A DNA stretch of 64,000 nt from Betaproteobacteria bacterium (GCA_016861185.1 BOKW01000004.1:62001-126000); one strand, 5' to 3'; shown: positions 11,605 through 22,227, numbered from the stretch's first letter. Translations and numbers: made by a program. The notes: generated by a model not told the origin, from the letters alone.

Positions 11605-11635
11605 GAAAAAACTTCGGCCCCGCACGCAAGCGGGG
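11605..11635 (-). terminator. Intrinsic terminator after paaR
   Basis: Read on the minus strand: CCCCGC, a six-base loop, GCGGGG, then CCGAAG and a run of six T, beginning about 60 bases after the paaR stop. This fits a rho-independent terminator at the end of the paa operon, separating it from the livK transporter operon downstream. The T-run starts six bases after the stem, a little late, so strength is uncertain. Confidence 0.7.
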
Positions 11636-11692
11636 ACGATCCCGCAGGCAGCACCTTACGGCGGCAGCGCATCGCTTCGCGCGGAACCGTCC

Positions 11693-12361
11693 TCATGCCG
11701 CCTCGCCGACCGGCCGGGCGGCCGGCTTCGCCGCGCGGCGCGCACCGGCCGCGCGCCCCGGCTGCAGCGGGCGCACCGCGCCCACCCCGCGCAGGAACAG
11801 ATCCGCGACCACCGGCGCCATGTCGGCATGCCGCACCGGACCGTCGTCCTTGAGCCACGTGAAGGTCCAGTTGATCATGCCGAACAGCGTCATCGTCACG
11901 GGCTTGAGCAGCGCATCGCCGGCCAGCTGCGGCGCGGCCGCAGCGACCGCGTCCGCGTACGCCTGAACGACGCGGCGCTGCTTGGCGTTGACCAGGTTGC
12001 GGTGCGCCGCCTTCAGGTACTTGACGTCCTGCACCAACACGCGGTGGTAGGCGGCGGCATCCTCGTACGCGGCCATGAAACGCTCGATCAGCCGCCGCAG
12101 CTTGGCCGCCGGCGCGAGCGGCTGCGCGTCGACCTCGGCGAGGATCGCGAGCAGCCCGTCCAGGTAACGGTCGGCGATGTCGAACAGCAACTGCTCCTTG
12201 TCGCGGTAGTAGTGGTACAGCAGTGCCTTCGACACGCCGCAGGCGCGCGCCAGTTCGGCGATCGAACTGACCGGATAGCCGTTGCGCGCGAACAGCCTCG
12301 CCGCCGACGCGCGGATCGCGTCGCGCTGCTGCTCGAAGGTCGGCGAACGCGTGCGGCTCAT
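11693..12361 (-). CDS. paaR: TetR family regulator of the paa cluster
   Basis: 222-residue TetR family repressor. Residues about 12-58 form the helix-turn-helix domain (AARLFARNGYPVSSIAELARACGVSKALLYHYYRDKEQLL, split over helices 1-4). The rest is a helical ligand-binding domain. The ATG at 12361 overlaps the paaE stop as ATGA, so it is the last gene of the paa operon and is made with the pathway it probably controls. Known PaaR proteins in beta-proteobacteria repress paa genes until phenylacetyl-CoA is present. A matching palindrome lies at 20444-20459. The C-terminal 30 residues are Ala/Arg-rich and not conserved. Confidence 0.88.
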   Translation of the reverse strand: MSRTRSPTFEQQRDAIRASAARLFARNGYPVSSIAELARACGVSKALLYHYYRDKEQLLFDIADRYLDGLLAILAEVDAQPLAPAAKLRRLIERFMAAYEDAAAYHRVLVQDVKYLKAAHRNLVNAKQRRVVQAYADAVAAAAPQLAGDALLKPVTMTLFGMINWTFTWLKDDGPVRHADMAPVVADLFLRGVGAVRPLQPGRAAGARRAAKPAARPVGEAA

Positions 12362-13425
12362 CGATCGTCGAACGAAATCAGCACGCGCTCGGTCAGCGGA
12401 TACGACTGGCAGGTCAGCACGTAGCCGGCCGCGACCTCGTGCGGCTCGAGCGCGTAGTTCTTGGCCATCTTCACCTCGCCTTCGAGCAGCTTGGCGCGGC
12501 ACGTGCTGCACATGCCGCCTTTGCAGGAAAAAGGCAGGTCGATGCCGGCGGCGCGGCCGGCGTCGAGGATCGAATGGCTGCCGCGGTGAAACTCGATTTC
12601 GCGCCGCACGCCGTCGATCAACAACGTAACGCGCGCTTCGGCGGCATCGGCATCGTCGACCGGCGGCGCAGCGGCCGCGCCGGGCACGCCGAAGCGCTCG
12701 ACGTGCACGTGCCCGCGCGGCACGCCGGCGGCGAGCAGCGCGCGCTCGACCTCGTCGATCATCGAGGCCGGGCCGCAGACGAAGGCCTCGTCGATCGACG
12801 CCGCCGGGATCAGCGCGTCGACGAAGGCGCACACCTTGGCGGCGTCGATGCGGCCGTTGAACAGATCGATCTCCTGCGCCTCGCGCGAAAAGACGTGGTA
12901 CAGCTCGAAGCGCGGCAGATACCGGTCCTTCAGCGCCCACAGCGGTTCGAGGAACATCGTGCTCGCCAGCCGCCGGTTGCCGTAGACCAGCGTGAAGCGC
13001 GACTTCGGTTCGCGCGCGAGCGTGGCGCGGGCGAGCGACAGGATGGGCGTAATGCCGCTGCCGGCGGCGAACGCGACGTAGTGCTTCGCGTGCTGCGGGT
13101 CGAGCGGCGTGAAGAAGCGGCCCTCGGGTGTCATCACGTCGACGACGTCGCCGGGCTTCAGCTGCTCGACGGCCCACGCCGAGAAGCGACCGCCGGGCAC
13201 CTTCTTGATCGCCACGCGCAGCTCGCCGTCGTCCGGCGCGGAGCAGATCGAGTACGAGCGCCGCAGCTCCTCGCCGTCGAACAGCACGCGCAGGTTCAGG
13301 TGCTGGCCCTGCACGAAGCGGTAGTCGTCGGCCAGCGCCGGCGGCACCTCGAAGCGCAGGCTCACTGCGTCGGTGGTTTCGCGTCGCACTTCGGCGATGG
13401 CGAGCGGATGGAATTTCGGCGTCAT
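12358..13425 (-). CDS. paaE: Phenylacetyl-CoA 1,2-epoxidase reductase subunit PaaE
   Basis: 355-residue reductase that carries electrons from NADPH to the PaaAC di-iron oxygenase. Residues about 1-105 are an FAD-binding barrel (RSYSICS flavin motif) and 110-235 the NAD(P) domain (GSGITPILSL, FVCGPASMI). Residues 265-355 are a plant-type 2Fe-2S ferredoxin with CKGGMCSTC plus a distal Cys (LTCQSYP). ATG 13425 gives the usual PaaE length; the longer frame extends into paaD in another frame. Its stop overlaps the paaR start. Confidence 0.96.
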   Translation of the reverse strand: MTPKFHPLAIAEVRRETTDAVSLRFEVPPALADDYRFVQGQHLNLRVLFDGEELRRSYSICSAPDDGELRVAIKKVPGGRFSAWAVEQLKPGDVVDVMTPEGRFFTPLDPQHAKHYVAFAAGSGITPILSLARATLAREPKSRFTLVYGNRRLASTMFLEPLWALKDRYLPRFELYHVFSREAQEIDLFNGRIDAAKVCAFVDALIPAASIDEAFVCGPASMIDEVERALLAAGVPRGHVHVERFGVPGAAAAPPVDDADAAEARVTLLIDGVRREIEFHRGSHSILDAGRAAGIDLPFSCKGGMCSTCRAKLLEGEVKMAKNYALEPHEVAAGYVLTCQSYPLTERVLISFDDR

Positions 13426-13435
13426 CGCGCGGCGG

Positions 13436-13918
13436 TCAGAGGGGCTTGAAGTATTCGAACGGTTCGCGGCAATCGCGGCAGCGGTACAGCGCCTTGCACG
13501 CGGTGGCGCCGAACTGCGACAGCCGCTCCGTGTTGCGGCTGCCGCACAGCGGGCAGTCGACGCGCGGCACGAAGGCGAGCGGTTGTTCGTCCGCACGTTC
13601 GGACGCGCCCGGCGGCGCGATGCCGTAGCGGCGCAGCTTCTCCTGCGCCGCGGGCGCGATCCAGTCGGTCGTCCACGCCGGCGCGAGTCGGGTCTCGATG
13701 CGCACGTCGCGCGCGCCCGCTTCGCGCAGCGCGGCGGCGATCGACTGTTCGATGACCTCGGTCGCCGGGCAGCCGGAGTAGGTCGGCGTGACGACGACCT
13801 CGACCGTGTCGTCGTCGGCGCGTACGTCGCGCACGATGCCGAGCTCCGTCACCGAGATCACCGGGATCTCGGGATCGGCCACGCGCGCCAGCACCTCCCA
13901 GGCCTGCTCGGCGGTCAT
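13436..13918 (-). CDS. paaD: Phenylacetyl-CoA epoxidase maturation protein PaaD
   Basis: 160 residues. Residues 1-90 are a DUF59/MIP18-type domain (DPEIPVISVTELGIVRDV, YSGCPATEVI with the conserved Cys), involved in Fe-S cluster assembly. The C-terminus carries a four-cysteine zinc-ribbon-like site (CPLCGSRNTE ... CRDCREPF). PaaD is thought to help install the 2Fe-2S cluster of PaaE. ATG 13918 is preferred over in-frame GTG codons at 13927 and 13924, which fall inside the end of paaC. It follows paaC by two bases. Confidence 0.95.
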   Translation of the reverse strand: MTAEQAWEVLARVADPEIPVISVTELGIVRDVRADDDTVEVVVTPTYSGCPATEVIEQSIAAALREAGARDVRIETRLAPAWTTDWIAPAAQEKLRRYGIAPPGASERADEQPLAFVPRVDCPLCGSRNTERLSQFGATACKALYRCRDCREPFEYFKPL

Positions 13919-13920
13919 GC

Positions 13921-14694
13921 TCACCACTTCGCCCCCGGGTAGGTGCGCTGCAGGTACTGCATCTCCGCGAGCAGGTGGCCTAGATGCTCGCTATGACGGC
14001 CCTCCTTGCCGCGCGACAGGAAGGGCGTGCGGGCCGGTACCGTCAGCGTGGCGGATTCGAGCACCGGCAGCACCACGCGCTCCCAGGCCGGCGCGAGCGA
14101 CGACCACGCGGGACCGATGCCGGCCGCTTCGACGGCGGAATCGACGGGGGTGGGCGCGAAGAACTCCGCCGTGTACGGCCACAGGTCGTCGAGCGCGCGC
14201 TGCATGCGCGCGTGCGACTCCTCCGTGCCGTCGCCGAGGCGAACGGTCCAGTCGGCCGCGTGCCGAAGCTGGTAGCGCGTTTCCTTGGCACTTTTGTCGG
14301 CGATCGCCGCAAGCTGCGCGTCGCTCGACGACGAAAGCGCTTCCCACAGCGGGAGCTGGAACGCGGCGAACAGGAAGTTGCGCAGGATCGTTCGGCCAAA
14401 GTCGGCGTTCGGCAGTTCGCAGATCGTGAGGTTGCGGTACTCGTGCTCCTGTCGCAGGAAAGCGAGCGCGTCTTCGTCGCGCTCGCGCCCTTCGAGCCGG
14501 CCCGCGTGCGCCAGCAGCAGCCGCGCCTGCCCGAGCAGGTCGAGCGCGGTATTGGTCAGCGCGATGTCCTCCTCGATCACGGGACCGTGGCCGCACCACT
14601 CGGACAGCCGCTGCCCGAGGACGAGCGCGCTGTCGCCGAGGCGCAGCACGTAGTCGAGGTGGGCGGCACCGGCGGCCGCGGTCGTCGTCGTCAT
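13921..14694 (-). CDS. paaC: Phenylacetyl-CoA 1,2-epoxidase structural subunit PaaC
   Basis: 257-residue ferritin-like helical protein, the non-catalytic partner of PaaA in the epoxidase core. Family stretches include LRLGDSALVLGQRLSEWCGHGP, EEDIALTNTALDLLGQAR and HEYRNLTICELPNADF. The start is ATG 14694; the longer frame reads into paaB in another frame. It lies five bases after the paaB stop. Confidence 0.95.
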   Translation of the reverse strand: MTTTTAAAGAAHLDYVLRLGDSALVLGQRLSEWCGHGPVIEEDIALTNTALDLLGQARLLLAHAGRLEGRERDEDALAFLRQEHEYRNLTICELPNADFGRTILRNFLFAAFQLPLWEALSSSSDAQLAAIADKSAKETRYQLRHAADWTVRLGDGTEESHARMQRALDDLWPYTAEFFAPTPVDSAVEAAGIGPAWSSLAPAWERVVLPVLESATLTVPARTPFLSRGKEGRHSEHLGHLLAEMQYLQRTYPGAKW

Positions 14695-14699
14695 CGCAG

Positions 14700-14993
14700 T
14701 CACATGTGATTCACTTCTTCCGGCAGCTGATAGAAGGTCGGGTGCCGGTAGATCTTGTCTTCGGCCGGGTCGAACAGCTCCGGCTTGGCGTCGGGATCGC
14801 TGGCGTGAATCTGGTCGGCGCGCACGACCCAGATGCTCACGCCTTCCAGCCGGCGCGTATACACGTCGCGCGCGTTCTGCAGCGCCATCTTCGCGTCGGG
14901 CGCATGCACGCTGCCGCAATGCTTGTGGTCGAGCCCGCCCTTGGCGCGGATGAACACTTCCCACAAAGGCCATTCGCGGCGATCTGCTGACAT
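14700..14993 (-). CDS. paaB: Phenylacetyl-CoA 1,2-epoxidase subunit PaaB
   Basis: 97 residues, the usual PaaB size. The signature WPLWEVFIRAKGGLDHKHCGSVHAPDAKMAL is present in pieces, followed by ARDVYTRRLEGVSIWVV. PaaB bridges PaaAC dimers into the larger complex. ATG 14993 is preceded by AAAGGA at good spacing. The gap of about 135 bases to paaA is longer than other gaps in the operon and holds no gene. Confidence 0.96.
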   Translation of the reverse strand: MSADRREWPLWEVFIRAKGGLDHKHCGSVHAPDAKMALQNARDVYTRRLEGVSIWVVRADQIHASDPDAKPELFDPAEDKIYRHPTFYQLPEEVNHM

Positions 14994-15129
14994 CACGGTT
15001 CCTTTCGAATTCCCAGAATGCTCACAGCGCGGCTTGCGGTGGCGCGAATGGCCGCCAGGCAAGGTCGGGACGCAAGGGGGCGGCTGCCCCCTTGGAACCC
15101 CTGCCGCGGCGCTGCTTCGTGCCTTGCGC

Positions 15130-16140
15130 TCACGCCGCCCTCCTTTCGCGCTGCGCCTGCTTGGCCGCGTAGGCGACCGCGGCTTCGCGGACCCAGGCGC
15201 CGTCCTCCCAGGCCTTGACGCGCGCCGCGAGCCGGTCGCGGTTGCACTGGCCGTGGCCGTTGACGACCGCCCAGAACTCGTCCCAGTCGATCTTCCCGAA
15301 GTCCCAGTGGCCGCGCTGCTCGTTCCACTTCAGATCCGGATCGGGCAGCGTGACGCCCAGCACCTTCGCCTGCGGCACGGTGGCGTCGACGAATTTCTGC
15401 CGCAGGTCGTCGTTGCTGATCCGCTTGATGCCCCACTTGATCGAGTCGCCCGAGTGCATCGACTCCGAGTCGTGCGGGCCGAACATCATCAGGCTGGGCC
15501 ACCACCAGCGGTTGACCGCGTCCTGCACCAGCGCGCGCTGCTCGTCGGTCCCGCGCATCATCGTCAGCAGCAGGTCGTAACCCTGGCGCTGGTGAAACGA
15601 CTCCTCCTTGCAGATGCGGATCATCGCCCTTGCGTACGGGCCGTACGAGCAGCGGCACAACGGGATCTGATTCATGATCGCCGCGCCGTCGACCAGCCAG
15701 CCGATCGCGCCGATATCGGCCCAGGTCAGCGTCGGGTAATTGAAGATGGTCGAGTACTTGGCTTTGCCGGAGAGCAGCGCCTCCGTCATCTCGTCGCGCG
15801 AAACGCCGAGCGTTTCCGCCGCCGCGTAGAGATAAAGCCCGTGGCCGCCCTCGTCCTGCACCTTGGCGAGCAGGATCGCCTTGCGCTTGAGCGTCGGCGC
15901 GCGCGTGATCCAGTTGCCTTCCGGCAGCATGCCGACGATTTCGCTGTGCGCGTGCTGCGAAATCTGGCGGATCAGCGTCCTGCGGTACGCCTCCGGCATC
16001 CAGTCCTTCGGCTCGATGAAGTCGCCGCGCGCGATCCTGGCGTCGAACTCGGCCTCGTACTCCGCCTCCTTCAACGACCGCGGCCCGCGCGCCGCCTCGT
16101 CCTTCGTGCCCTGCGGCAGATCGATCGCTTGCGTGTACAT
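15130..16140 (-). CDS. paaA: Phenylacetyl-CoA 1,2-epoxidase catalytic subunit PaaA
   Basis: 336-residue di-iron monooxygenase subunit that epoxidises the aromatic ring of phenylacetyl-CoA. It is a ferritin-like four-helix protein. The iron ligands are visible as E-x-x-H motifs in DEGGH and KEESFH with partner Glu residues in the preceding helices. CoA-site region [15 protein letters not shown] is conserved. GGAG lies upstream of ATG 16140. It begins the paaABCDE block, downstream of a hairpin repeat that separates it from paaK. Confidence 0.97.
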   Translation of the reverse strand: MYTQAIDLPQGTKDEAARGPRSLKEAEYEAEFDARIARGDFIEPKDWMPEAYRRTLIRQISQHAHSEIVGMLPEGNWITRAPTLKRKAILLAKVQDEGGHGLYLYAAAETLGVSRDEMTEALLSGKAKYSTIFNYPTLTWADIGAIGWLVDGAAIMNQIPLCRCSYGPYARAMIRICKEESFHQRQGYDLLLTMMRGTDEQRALVQDAVNRWWWPSLMMFGPHDSESMHSGDSIKWGIKRISNDDLRQKFVDATVPQAKVLGVTLPDPDLKWNEQRGHWDFGKIDWDEFWAVVNGHGQCNRDRLAARVKAWEDGAWVREAAVAYAAKQAQRERRAA

Positions 16141-16164
16141 GCCCGCTCCTGCAGAGAGAGTGCA

Positions 16165-16240
16165 TTCACCACCGAGGCACAGAGCGCACAGAGAACGACA
16201 AGGAAGCTTTTCTCGGTGTTCTCTGTGTCTCGGTGGTGAA
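16165..16240. repeat. Inverted repeat TTCACCACCGAGGCACAGAG between paaA and paaK
   Basis: The left arm TTCACCACCGAGGCACAGAG starts at 16165. The right arm ending at 16240 reads TTCTCTGTGTCTCGGTGGTGAA, and a GAGAACGA / TTCTC portion pairs further in. This is the type of dispersed intergenic repeat built on ACCACnGAGnCACnGAG that recurs in many proteobacterial genomes. It fills the gap between the paaK stop at 16246 and paaA, and could act as an RNA hairpin between the two genes. Confidence 0.75.
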
Positions 16241-16245
16241 AACCG

Positions 16246-17559
<1,314 letters not shown>

Positions 17560-17579
17560 GTGCGTCCCTTCCGGCCGGC

Positions 17580-18035
17580 CTAGAGGTCGACCACGTGTTT
17601 GCCTTTTAGCGTGTGCGAGCGTCCCCGCATCACAGCGACCGTCTTGCCGTGCTGGTTGGTGACGGTGATGTCGTAGATGCCGGTCGCGCCGCTGCGCGAG
17701 ATCTCGCGCGCCTCGGCGACCAGCCGGTCGCCTTCGTGCGCCGACGTGACGAAGTCGACCACGATGCCCGCAGCGACGGTCAGCGCGTTGTAGCTGTTGC
17801 ACGCGTAGGCGAACGCCGAATCGGCGAGCGTCGTGATGAAGCCGCCGTGACAGATCGCGAAGCCGTTGAGCATGTCCCGGCGCACCGTCATCGTCAGCCG
17901 CGCGTAGCCGGGGCCGACCGCCTCGATCTGCATGCCGAGGCCCTTGGACGCGTGGTCCTTCGCGTACATGCCCTGGCGCACCGCTTCGGCGATCGCCTGC
18001 GCGTCGAGCTTGCCGGACGAATGAACCTCGTTCAT
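17580..18035 (-). CDS. paaI: Hydroxyphenylacetyl-CoA thioesterase PaaI
   Basis: 151-residue hotdog-fold thioesterase. The PaaI signature LNGFAICHGGFITTLADSAFAYACNS holds the conserved Gly-Gly and the catalytic Asp region. PaaI releases CoA from dead-end ring-hydroxylated or epoxide intermediates, protecting the CoA pool. It sits two bases after paaH, as expected for coordinated expression. Confidence 0.95.
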   Translation of the reverse strand: MNEVHSSGKLDAQAIAEAVRQGMYAKDHASKGLGMQIEAVGPGYARLTMTVRRDMLNGFAICHGGFITTLADSAFAYACNSYNALTVAAGIVVDFVTSAHEGDRLVAEAREISRSGATGIYDITVTNQHGKTVAVMRGRSHTLKGKHVVDL

Positions 18036-18037
18036 GG

Positions 18038-19579
18038 CTATTCGCGGAAACCGCGCTGCGTCCAGCCGCGGCGCTGGATCAGCACCGACGTGCGATAACG
18101 CTCCTCGCCGTAGTGCTCGCGCAGGTTGGCGAGCACGCGCGCGAAGTAGTCGAGCCCGACCGCTTCGGCCCAGGCCATCGGCCCGCGCGGATAGTTGACG
18201 CCGTAACGCATCGCGTCGTCGATCGCATCCGCCGTGCAGATTCCGTACGCGACCGCGTCCGACGCCTCGTTGACGAGCGCGGCGATGATGCGCAGGACGA
18301 TCAGCCCGGCCGCATCGTCGAGCCGCGAGCAGGCGAAACCCGCGCGCGCCAGCGTCGCGCATACCGTGCGGAAAGCCGCCGATCCGCACTGATCCGCCGG
18401 CGCGAGCCCGAGCCGCGGCGTGGTCGCGTAATCGAGCGCGAGGTCGAACAGCACGAGATGCCGGTGCCCTTCCTCGACGGCTCGGCGCGTGGCGGGCCGG
18501 CCGTCGGACAACATCAGCCGCGCCGGGCCGATCTCGAGCCATCCGGCCGCGCCCGCCTGTCCCTGCACGCGGACCACGTCGATGCCTGCCGCTTCGAGCC
18601 GGGTGATGATCGGCGTGGCGAGTCCAAGCGAACCCACGGCGACGATGCGCGCCACCGGATCGGCGCCCGGCTCGACTTGCGGCTCGGGCTTCGCCGCGCC
18701 GTCGCGATGGTCGTAGATGCCCTGGCCGGTCTTGCGGCCGAGCCGGCCGGCGCGAACGAGTTCGACCTGCGCGAGCGCCGGCGCATAGCGGCGGTCGCCG
18801 AAGGTCGCGTCGAACACCGAGCGCGTCACTGCCAGATTCACGTCGTGGCCGATCAGGTCCATCAGCTCGAACGGCCCCATCGGAAAGCCGCCGCAGTCGC
18901 GCACGACCGCGTCGAGCGTGACCGGGTCGGCGACGCTTTCCGTGTACGCGCGCCACGCTTCGGCGTAGAAGGGCCGCGCGAGTCGGTTGACGATGAAGCC
19001 TGGCGTCGAGCGCGCGAACACCGTGTGCTTGCCCCAGCGCTGCGCGGTCGCCGCGACCCTTTCGGCGATCCGCGCATCGGTCTGCACGCCGCTGACGATC
19101 TCGACCAGCTTCATGCGCGGCGCGGGATTGAAGAAGTGCATGCCGACCAGCCGTTGCGGCTGCGCGAGCATCGCGCCGATCGCCGTGATCGACAGCGACG
19201 AGGTGTTGGTCGCGAGCACCGCGTCGGCGCGGACGATGCCTTCGAGCGTGCGGAACAGCTTCTGCTTGACCTCGAGATCCTCGACGATCGCCTCGATCAC
19301 CAGCGCGCAGTCGGCGAGATCCGACAGCGCAGCCGCCGGCGCGATGCGCGCGAGTGTCCGTTCGCACTCGCCCGCGTCGAGCTTGCCCTTGGCGACGAGT
19401 CCGCGCAGCTCCTTCTCGATGCCGGCGCGGCCGCGTTCGACCGCCTTGGCGTCGGCATCGAACAGCCGCACGCGATGGCCCGCGCGCGCGGCGACCTGCG
19501 CGATGCCCGCGCCCATCGTGCCGGCGCCGATCACGCCGACGGTCGCGCTGGCGGGCAATGCCGTCTCGCTCACGCTCAT
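18038..19579 (-). CDS. paaH: 3-hydroxyacyl-CoA dehydrogenase PaaH
   Basis: 513 residues. It begins with an NAD-binding Rossmann fold (VGVIGAGTMGAGIAQVAARAGH), followed by the HCDH catalytic motifs (ATNTSSLSIT, GMHFFNPAPRMKLVEIV with the catalytic His, GFIVNRLARPF). Two copies of the C-terminal helical domain follow, giving the long PaaH form of about 500 residues. It oxidises 3-hydroxyadipyl-CoA to 3-oxoadipyl-CoA. ATG 19579 overlaps the paaG stop as ATGA. Confidence 0.95.
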   Translation of the reverse strand: MSVSETALPASATVGVIGAGTMGAGIAQVAARAGHRVRLFDADAKAVERGRAGIEKELRGLVAKGKLDAGECERTLARIAPAAALSDLADCALVIEAIVEDLEVKQKLFRTLEGIVRADAVLATNTSSLSITAIGAMLAQPQRLVGMHFFNPAPRMKLVEIVSGVQTDARIAERVAATAQRWGKHTVFARSTPGFIVNRLARPFYAEAWRAYTESVADPVTLDAVVRDCGGFPMGPFELMDLIGHDVNLAVTRSVFDATFGDRRYAPALAQVELVRAGRLGRKTGQGIYDHRDGAAKPEPQVEPGADPVARIVAVGSLGLATPIITRLEAAGIDVVRVQGQAGAAGWLEIGPARLMLSDGRPATRRAVEEGHRHLVLFDLALDYATTPRLGLAPADQCGSAAFRTVCATLARAGFACSRLDDAAGLIVLRIIAALVNEASDAVAYGICTADAIDDAMRYGVNYPRGPMAWAEAVGLDYFARVLANLREHYGEERYRTSVLIQRRGWTQRGFRE

Positions 19580-20367
19580 TCCCCGGTGAATTTCGGCGCG
19601 CGCTTTTCCATGAACGCGGCCACGCCTTCGCGGTAGTCGTGCGACCGTCCGAGTTCGCGCTGGAAGTCGCGTTCGAGATCGAGGCTCGCTTCGATCGTGA
19701 GTCCGGTCGCGGCGCGGATCGCCTGCTTGGTACGCGCGTACCCGCGCGTCGGCCCGGACGCAAGCTGTTCGGCGACCGCGCGCACGGTCGGCATCAGCTC
19801 GGCGTCGTCGACGCACTTCCAGATCAATCCCCAGGCTTCGGCCTGCTCGGCGCCGAGCTTGTCGCCGAGCAGCGCGAGCCCCATCGCGCGCGCCGAGCCG
19901 ACGAGCCGCGGCAGGATCCAGGTGCCGCCACTGTCGGGCACCAGCCCGATCTTCGCGAACGACTGGATGAAGCTCGCCGAGCGCGCCGCGTAGACGAGGT
20001 CGCAGGTGAGCGCGATGTTGGCACCGGCGCCGGCGGCCACGCCGTTGACCGCGGCGATCACCGGCAGCGGCAGCTGGTGCAGCGCGAGCACCAGCGGCTT
20101 GTAGTGGTTCTCGATCGATTCGCCGAGGTCGAGCGGAGCATCGCCGGGAGCAACTGCGCGGTCCGACAGGTCCTGCCCCGCGCAAAAGCCGCGGCCCGCG
20201 CCGGTCAGCACGAGGCAGCGCACCGCGCGGTCGGCGCGGATCGCGTCGAGCGCAGCGCGCACTTCGCCGTGCATCGCGACGGTAAAGCTGTTCAGCCGCT
20301 CGGGCCGATTGAGCGTCAGCGTGGCCACGCCACGGCTGACTTCCAGCCGGATCGTCTCGTACGCCAT
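19576..20367 (-). CDS. paaG: 1,2-epoxyphenylacetyl-CoA isomerase PaaG
   Basis: 263-residue crotonase-fold enzyme that turns the ring epoxide into oxepin-CoA. It matches PaaG rather than PaaF along its length: GAGRGFCAGQDLSDR, NGVAAGAGANIAL (oxyanion hole), GLVPDSGGTW with the catalytic Asp, and the C-terminus AFMEKRAPKFTGE. AAGGAG precedes ATG 20367. It is the first gene of the leftward paa operon and is divergent from paaN. Confidence 0.96.
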   Translation of the reverse strand: MAYETIRLEVSRGVATLTLNRPERLNSFTVAMHGEVRAALDAIRADRAVRCLVLTGAGRGFCAGQDLSDRAVAPGDAPLDLGESIENHYKPLVLALHQLPLPVIAAVNGVAAGAGANIALTCDLVYAARSASFIQSFAKIGLVPDSGGTWILPRLVGSARAMGLALLGDKLGAEQAEAWGLIWKCVDDAELMPTVRAVAEQLASGPTRGYARTKQAIRAATGLTIEASLDLERDFQRELGRSHDYREGVAAFMEKRAPKFTGE

Positions 20368-20443
20368 GGGTCTCCTTGCCGCGCGGTGCACCGCCGCGCC
20401 CGTTTCGCCCCGCCGATCACGCACCGGCGGTCCGGCCGATTCG

Positions 20444-20459
20444 TTGACCGGCCGTTCAA
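20444..20459. promoter_or_regulatory. Candidate PaaR operator in the paaG-paaN divergent promoter
   Basis: TTGACCGGCCGTTCAA is a near-perfect 16-base palindrome (14 of 16 positions symmetric) in the 187-base gap between divergent paaG and paaN. Its CCGnnCGG-like core resembles operators of TetR-family PaaR proteins. Placed here it could repress both arms of the pathway. The assignment to the paaR product is inference. Confidence 0.55.
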
Positions 20460-20554
20460 TCAATCGTAATTTGTGCCACCATTCCCGGCAAGCCCCGCGG
20501 CCCGATCGAAGGCCGCCGGTGTGCTACGCACACGACGTACACAAGGAGATTCCC

Positions 20555-22216
20555 GTGACGCACCCATTGCTCGACAAGCATCGCGCCGTGCTCGACGGCG
20601 CGCTCGCCGCGATCGCCGACCGCGGCTTCTGGAGCCCGTATCCCGAGCAGCCGAGCCCGAAGAACTACGGAGAGATGGCCAACGACGCCGGCAAGCAGGC
20701 CGTACAGGCGCTGCTCGGCAAGCGGTTCGAACTCGACCAGCCCGGCGTCACCGCCTGGACCGCGTGCGACCGCTCGCCGTATGGCGTCGCGCTCGACGTG
20801 CAGTACCCCGTGTGCGATGTCGACGCGCTGGTCGCCGCGGGCCTCGCGGCGATGCCGGCGTGGCGCAAACTCGGCGTGGACGGCCGCACCGGCGTGTGCC
20901 TCGAGATCCTCGACCGGCTGAACAAGCGCAGCTTCGAGCTTTCCTATGCGGTGATGTACACCACCGGGCAGGGCTGGATGATGGCGTTCCAGGCAGGCGG
21001 GCCGCACGCACAGGACCGCGGCCTCGAGGCGGTCGCATACGCATGGCGCGAGATGAACTTCGTCCCGGGCCAGGCGCGCTGGGAAAAACCCCAGGGCAAG
21101 AACCCGCCGATCATGATGGACAAGCGCTTCGAGATCGTCGGCCGCGGTGTGGCGCTGGTGATCGGCTGCTCGACGTTCCCGACGTGGAACACGTATCCGG
21201 GGCTGTTCGCGGCGCTCGCGACCGGCAATGCGGTGATCGTTAAGCCGCATCCGGCGAGTACGCTGTCGGCCGCGCTCTCCGTCCGCATCGCGCGCGAGGT
21301 GCTGCGCGAGAACGGCATCGATCCGAACCTCGTCACGCTCGCCGCGGTCGACGCCGAGGCCACGCGCAAGCTCGTGGCGCACCCGGCGGTGCAGTCGATC
21401 GACTTCACCGGCGGCTCGAGCTTCGGCCGCTGGCTGATCGACAACGCGCGCGGCAAGCAGGTCTACGCGGAGCTGTCGGGGGTGAACGTCGTCGTCGTCG
21501 AATCGACCGACAACTACAAGGGCATGCTGCGCAACCTCGCGTTCACGCTGTCGCTGTATTCGGGGCAGATGTGCACGACGACCAAGGCGATTCTCGTGCC
21601 CGCCGGCGGCATCGACACCGACGCCGGCCGCAAGTCGTTCGACGAGGTCGCGTCCGATCTCGCCGGCGCGATCGACAAGTTCCTCGCCGATCCGGCGACC
21701 GCCACCGCGATCCTCGGCGCGATCCAGTCGCCCGACACGCTCAAGCGCATCGAAGACGCGCATTCGGTGGCGACCGTCGTGCTCGCGTCGAAGAAGCTCG
21801 CGCACGCCGAGTTTCCCGCCGCCGAAGTGCGCACGCCCGTCGTGCTCAAATGCGACGCGAAGGACGAGAGCGTCTACATGCAGGAGCGCTTCGGCCCGAT
21901 CAGCACCGTGGTCGCCGCGCCGGGCGACGGCAACGCAGTGGTGGTGCTCGCCGAACGCATCGTGCGCGAACACGGCGCGCTGACCGCCGGGCTGTATTCG
22001 ACGAAGCAGCCGGTGATCGACGCGATGACCGATGCGACGCTGCGCGCGGGCGTGGCGCTGTCGATCAACCTGACGGGCAACGTCTACGTGAACCAGTCGG
22101 CCGGGTTCTCCGACTTCCACGCCACCGGGGCGAACCCCGCCGCGAACGCGAGCTATACCGACTCGGCTTTCGTCGCCAACCGGTTCCGCGTCGTGCAGCG
22201 GCGCTGGCACGTGTAG
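20555..22216 (+). CDS. paaN: Phenylacetate degradation aldehyde dehydrogenase PaaN
   Basis: 553-residue aldehyde-dehydrogenase family protein of the PaaN type. Active-site features are the Cys in [10 protein letters not shown] and the Glu in YAELSGVN, with the NAD-binding stretch [12 protein letters not shown]. Unlike E. coli PaaZ it has no C-terminal MaoC hydratase domain, so it can only supply the oxidation of the ring-opened semialdehyde. The oxepin-CoA hydrolase must come from another gene. GTG 20555 follows AAGGAG; the frame upstream is non-coding promoter region. Confidence 0.93.
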   Translation: MTHPLLDKHRAVLDGALAAIADRGFWSPYPEQPSPKNYGEMANDAGKQAVQALLGKRFELDQPGVTAWTACDRSPYGVALDVQYPVCDVDALVAAGLAAMPAWRKLGVDGRTGVCLEILDRLNKRSFELSYAVMYTTGQGWMMAFQAGGPHAQDRGLEAVAYAWREMNFVPGQARWEKPQGKNPPIMMDKRFEIVGRGVALVIGCSTFPTWNTYPGLFAALATGNAVIVKPHPASTLSAALSVRIAREVLRENGIDPNLVTLAAVDAEATRKLVAHPAVQSIDFTGGSSFGRWLIDNARGKQVYAELSGVNVVVVESTDNYKGMLRNLAFTLSLYSGQMCTTTKAILVPAGGIDTDAGRKSFDEVASDLAGAIDKFLADPATATAILGAIQSPDTLKRIEDAHSVATVVLASKKLAHAEFPAAEVRTPVVLKCDAKDESVYMQERFGPISTVVAAPGDGNAVVVLAERIVREHGALTAGLYSTKQPVIDAMTDATLRAGVALSINLTGNVYVNQSAGFSDFHATGANPAANASYTDSAFVANRFRVVQRRWHV

Positions 22217-22227
22217 AGGTCGCGTCG

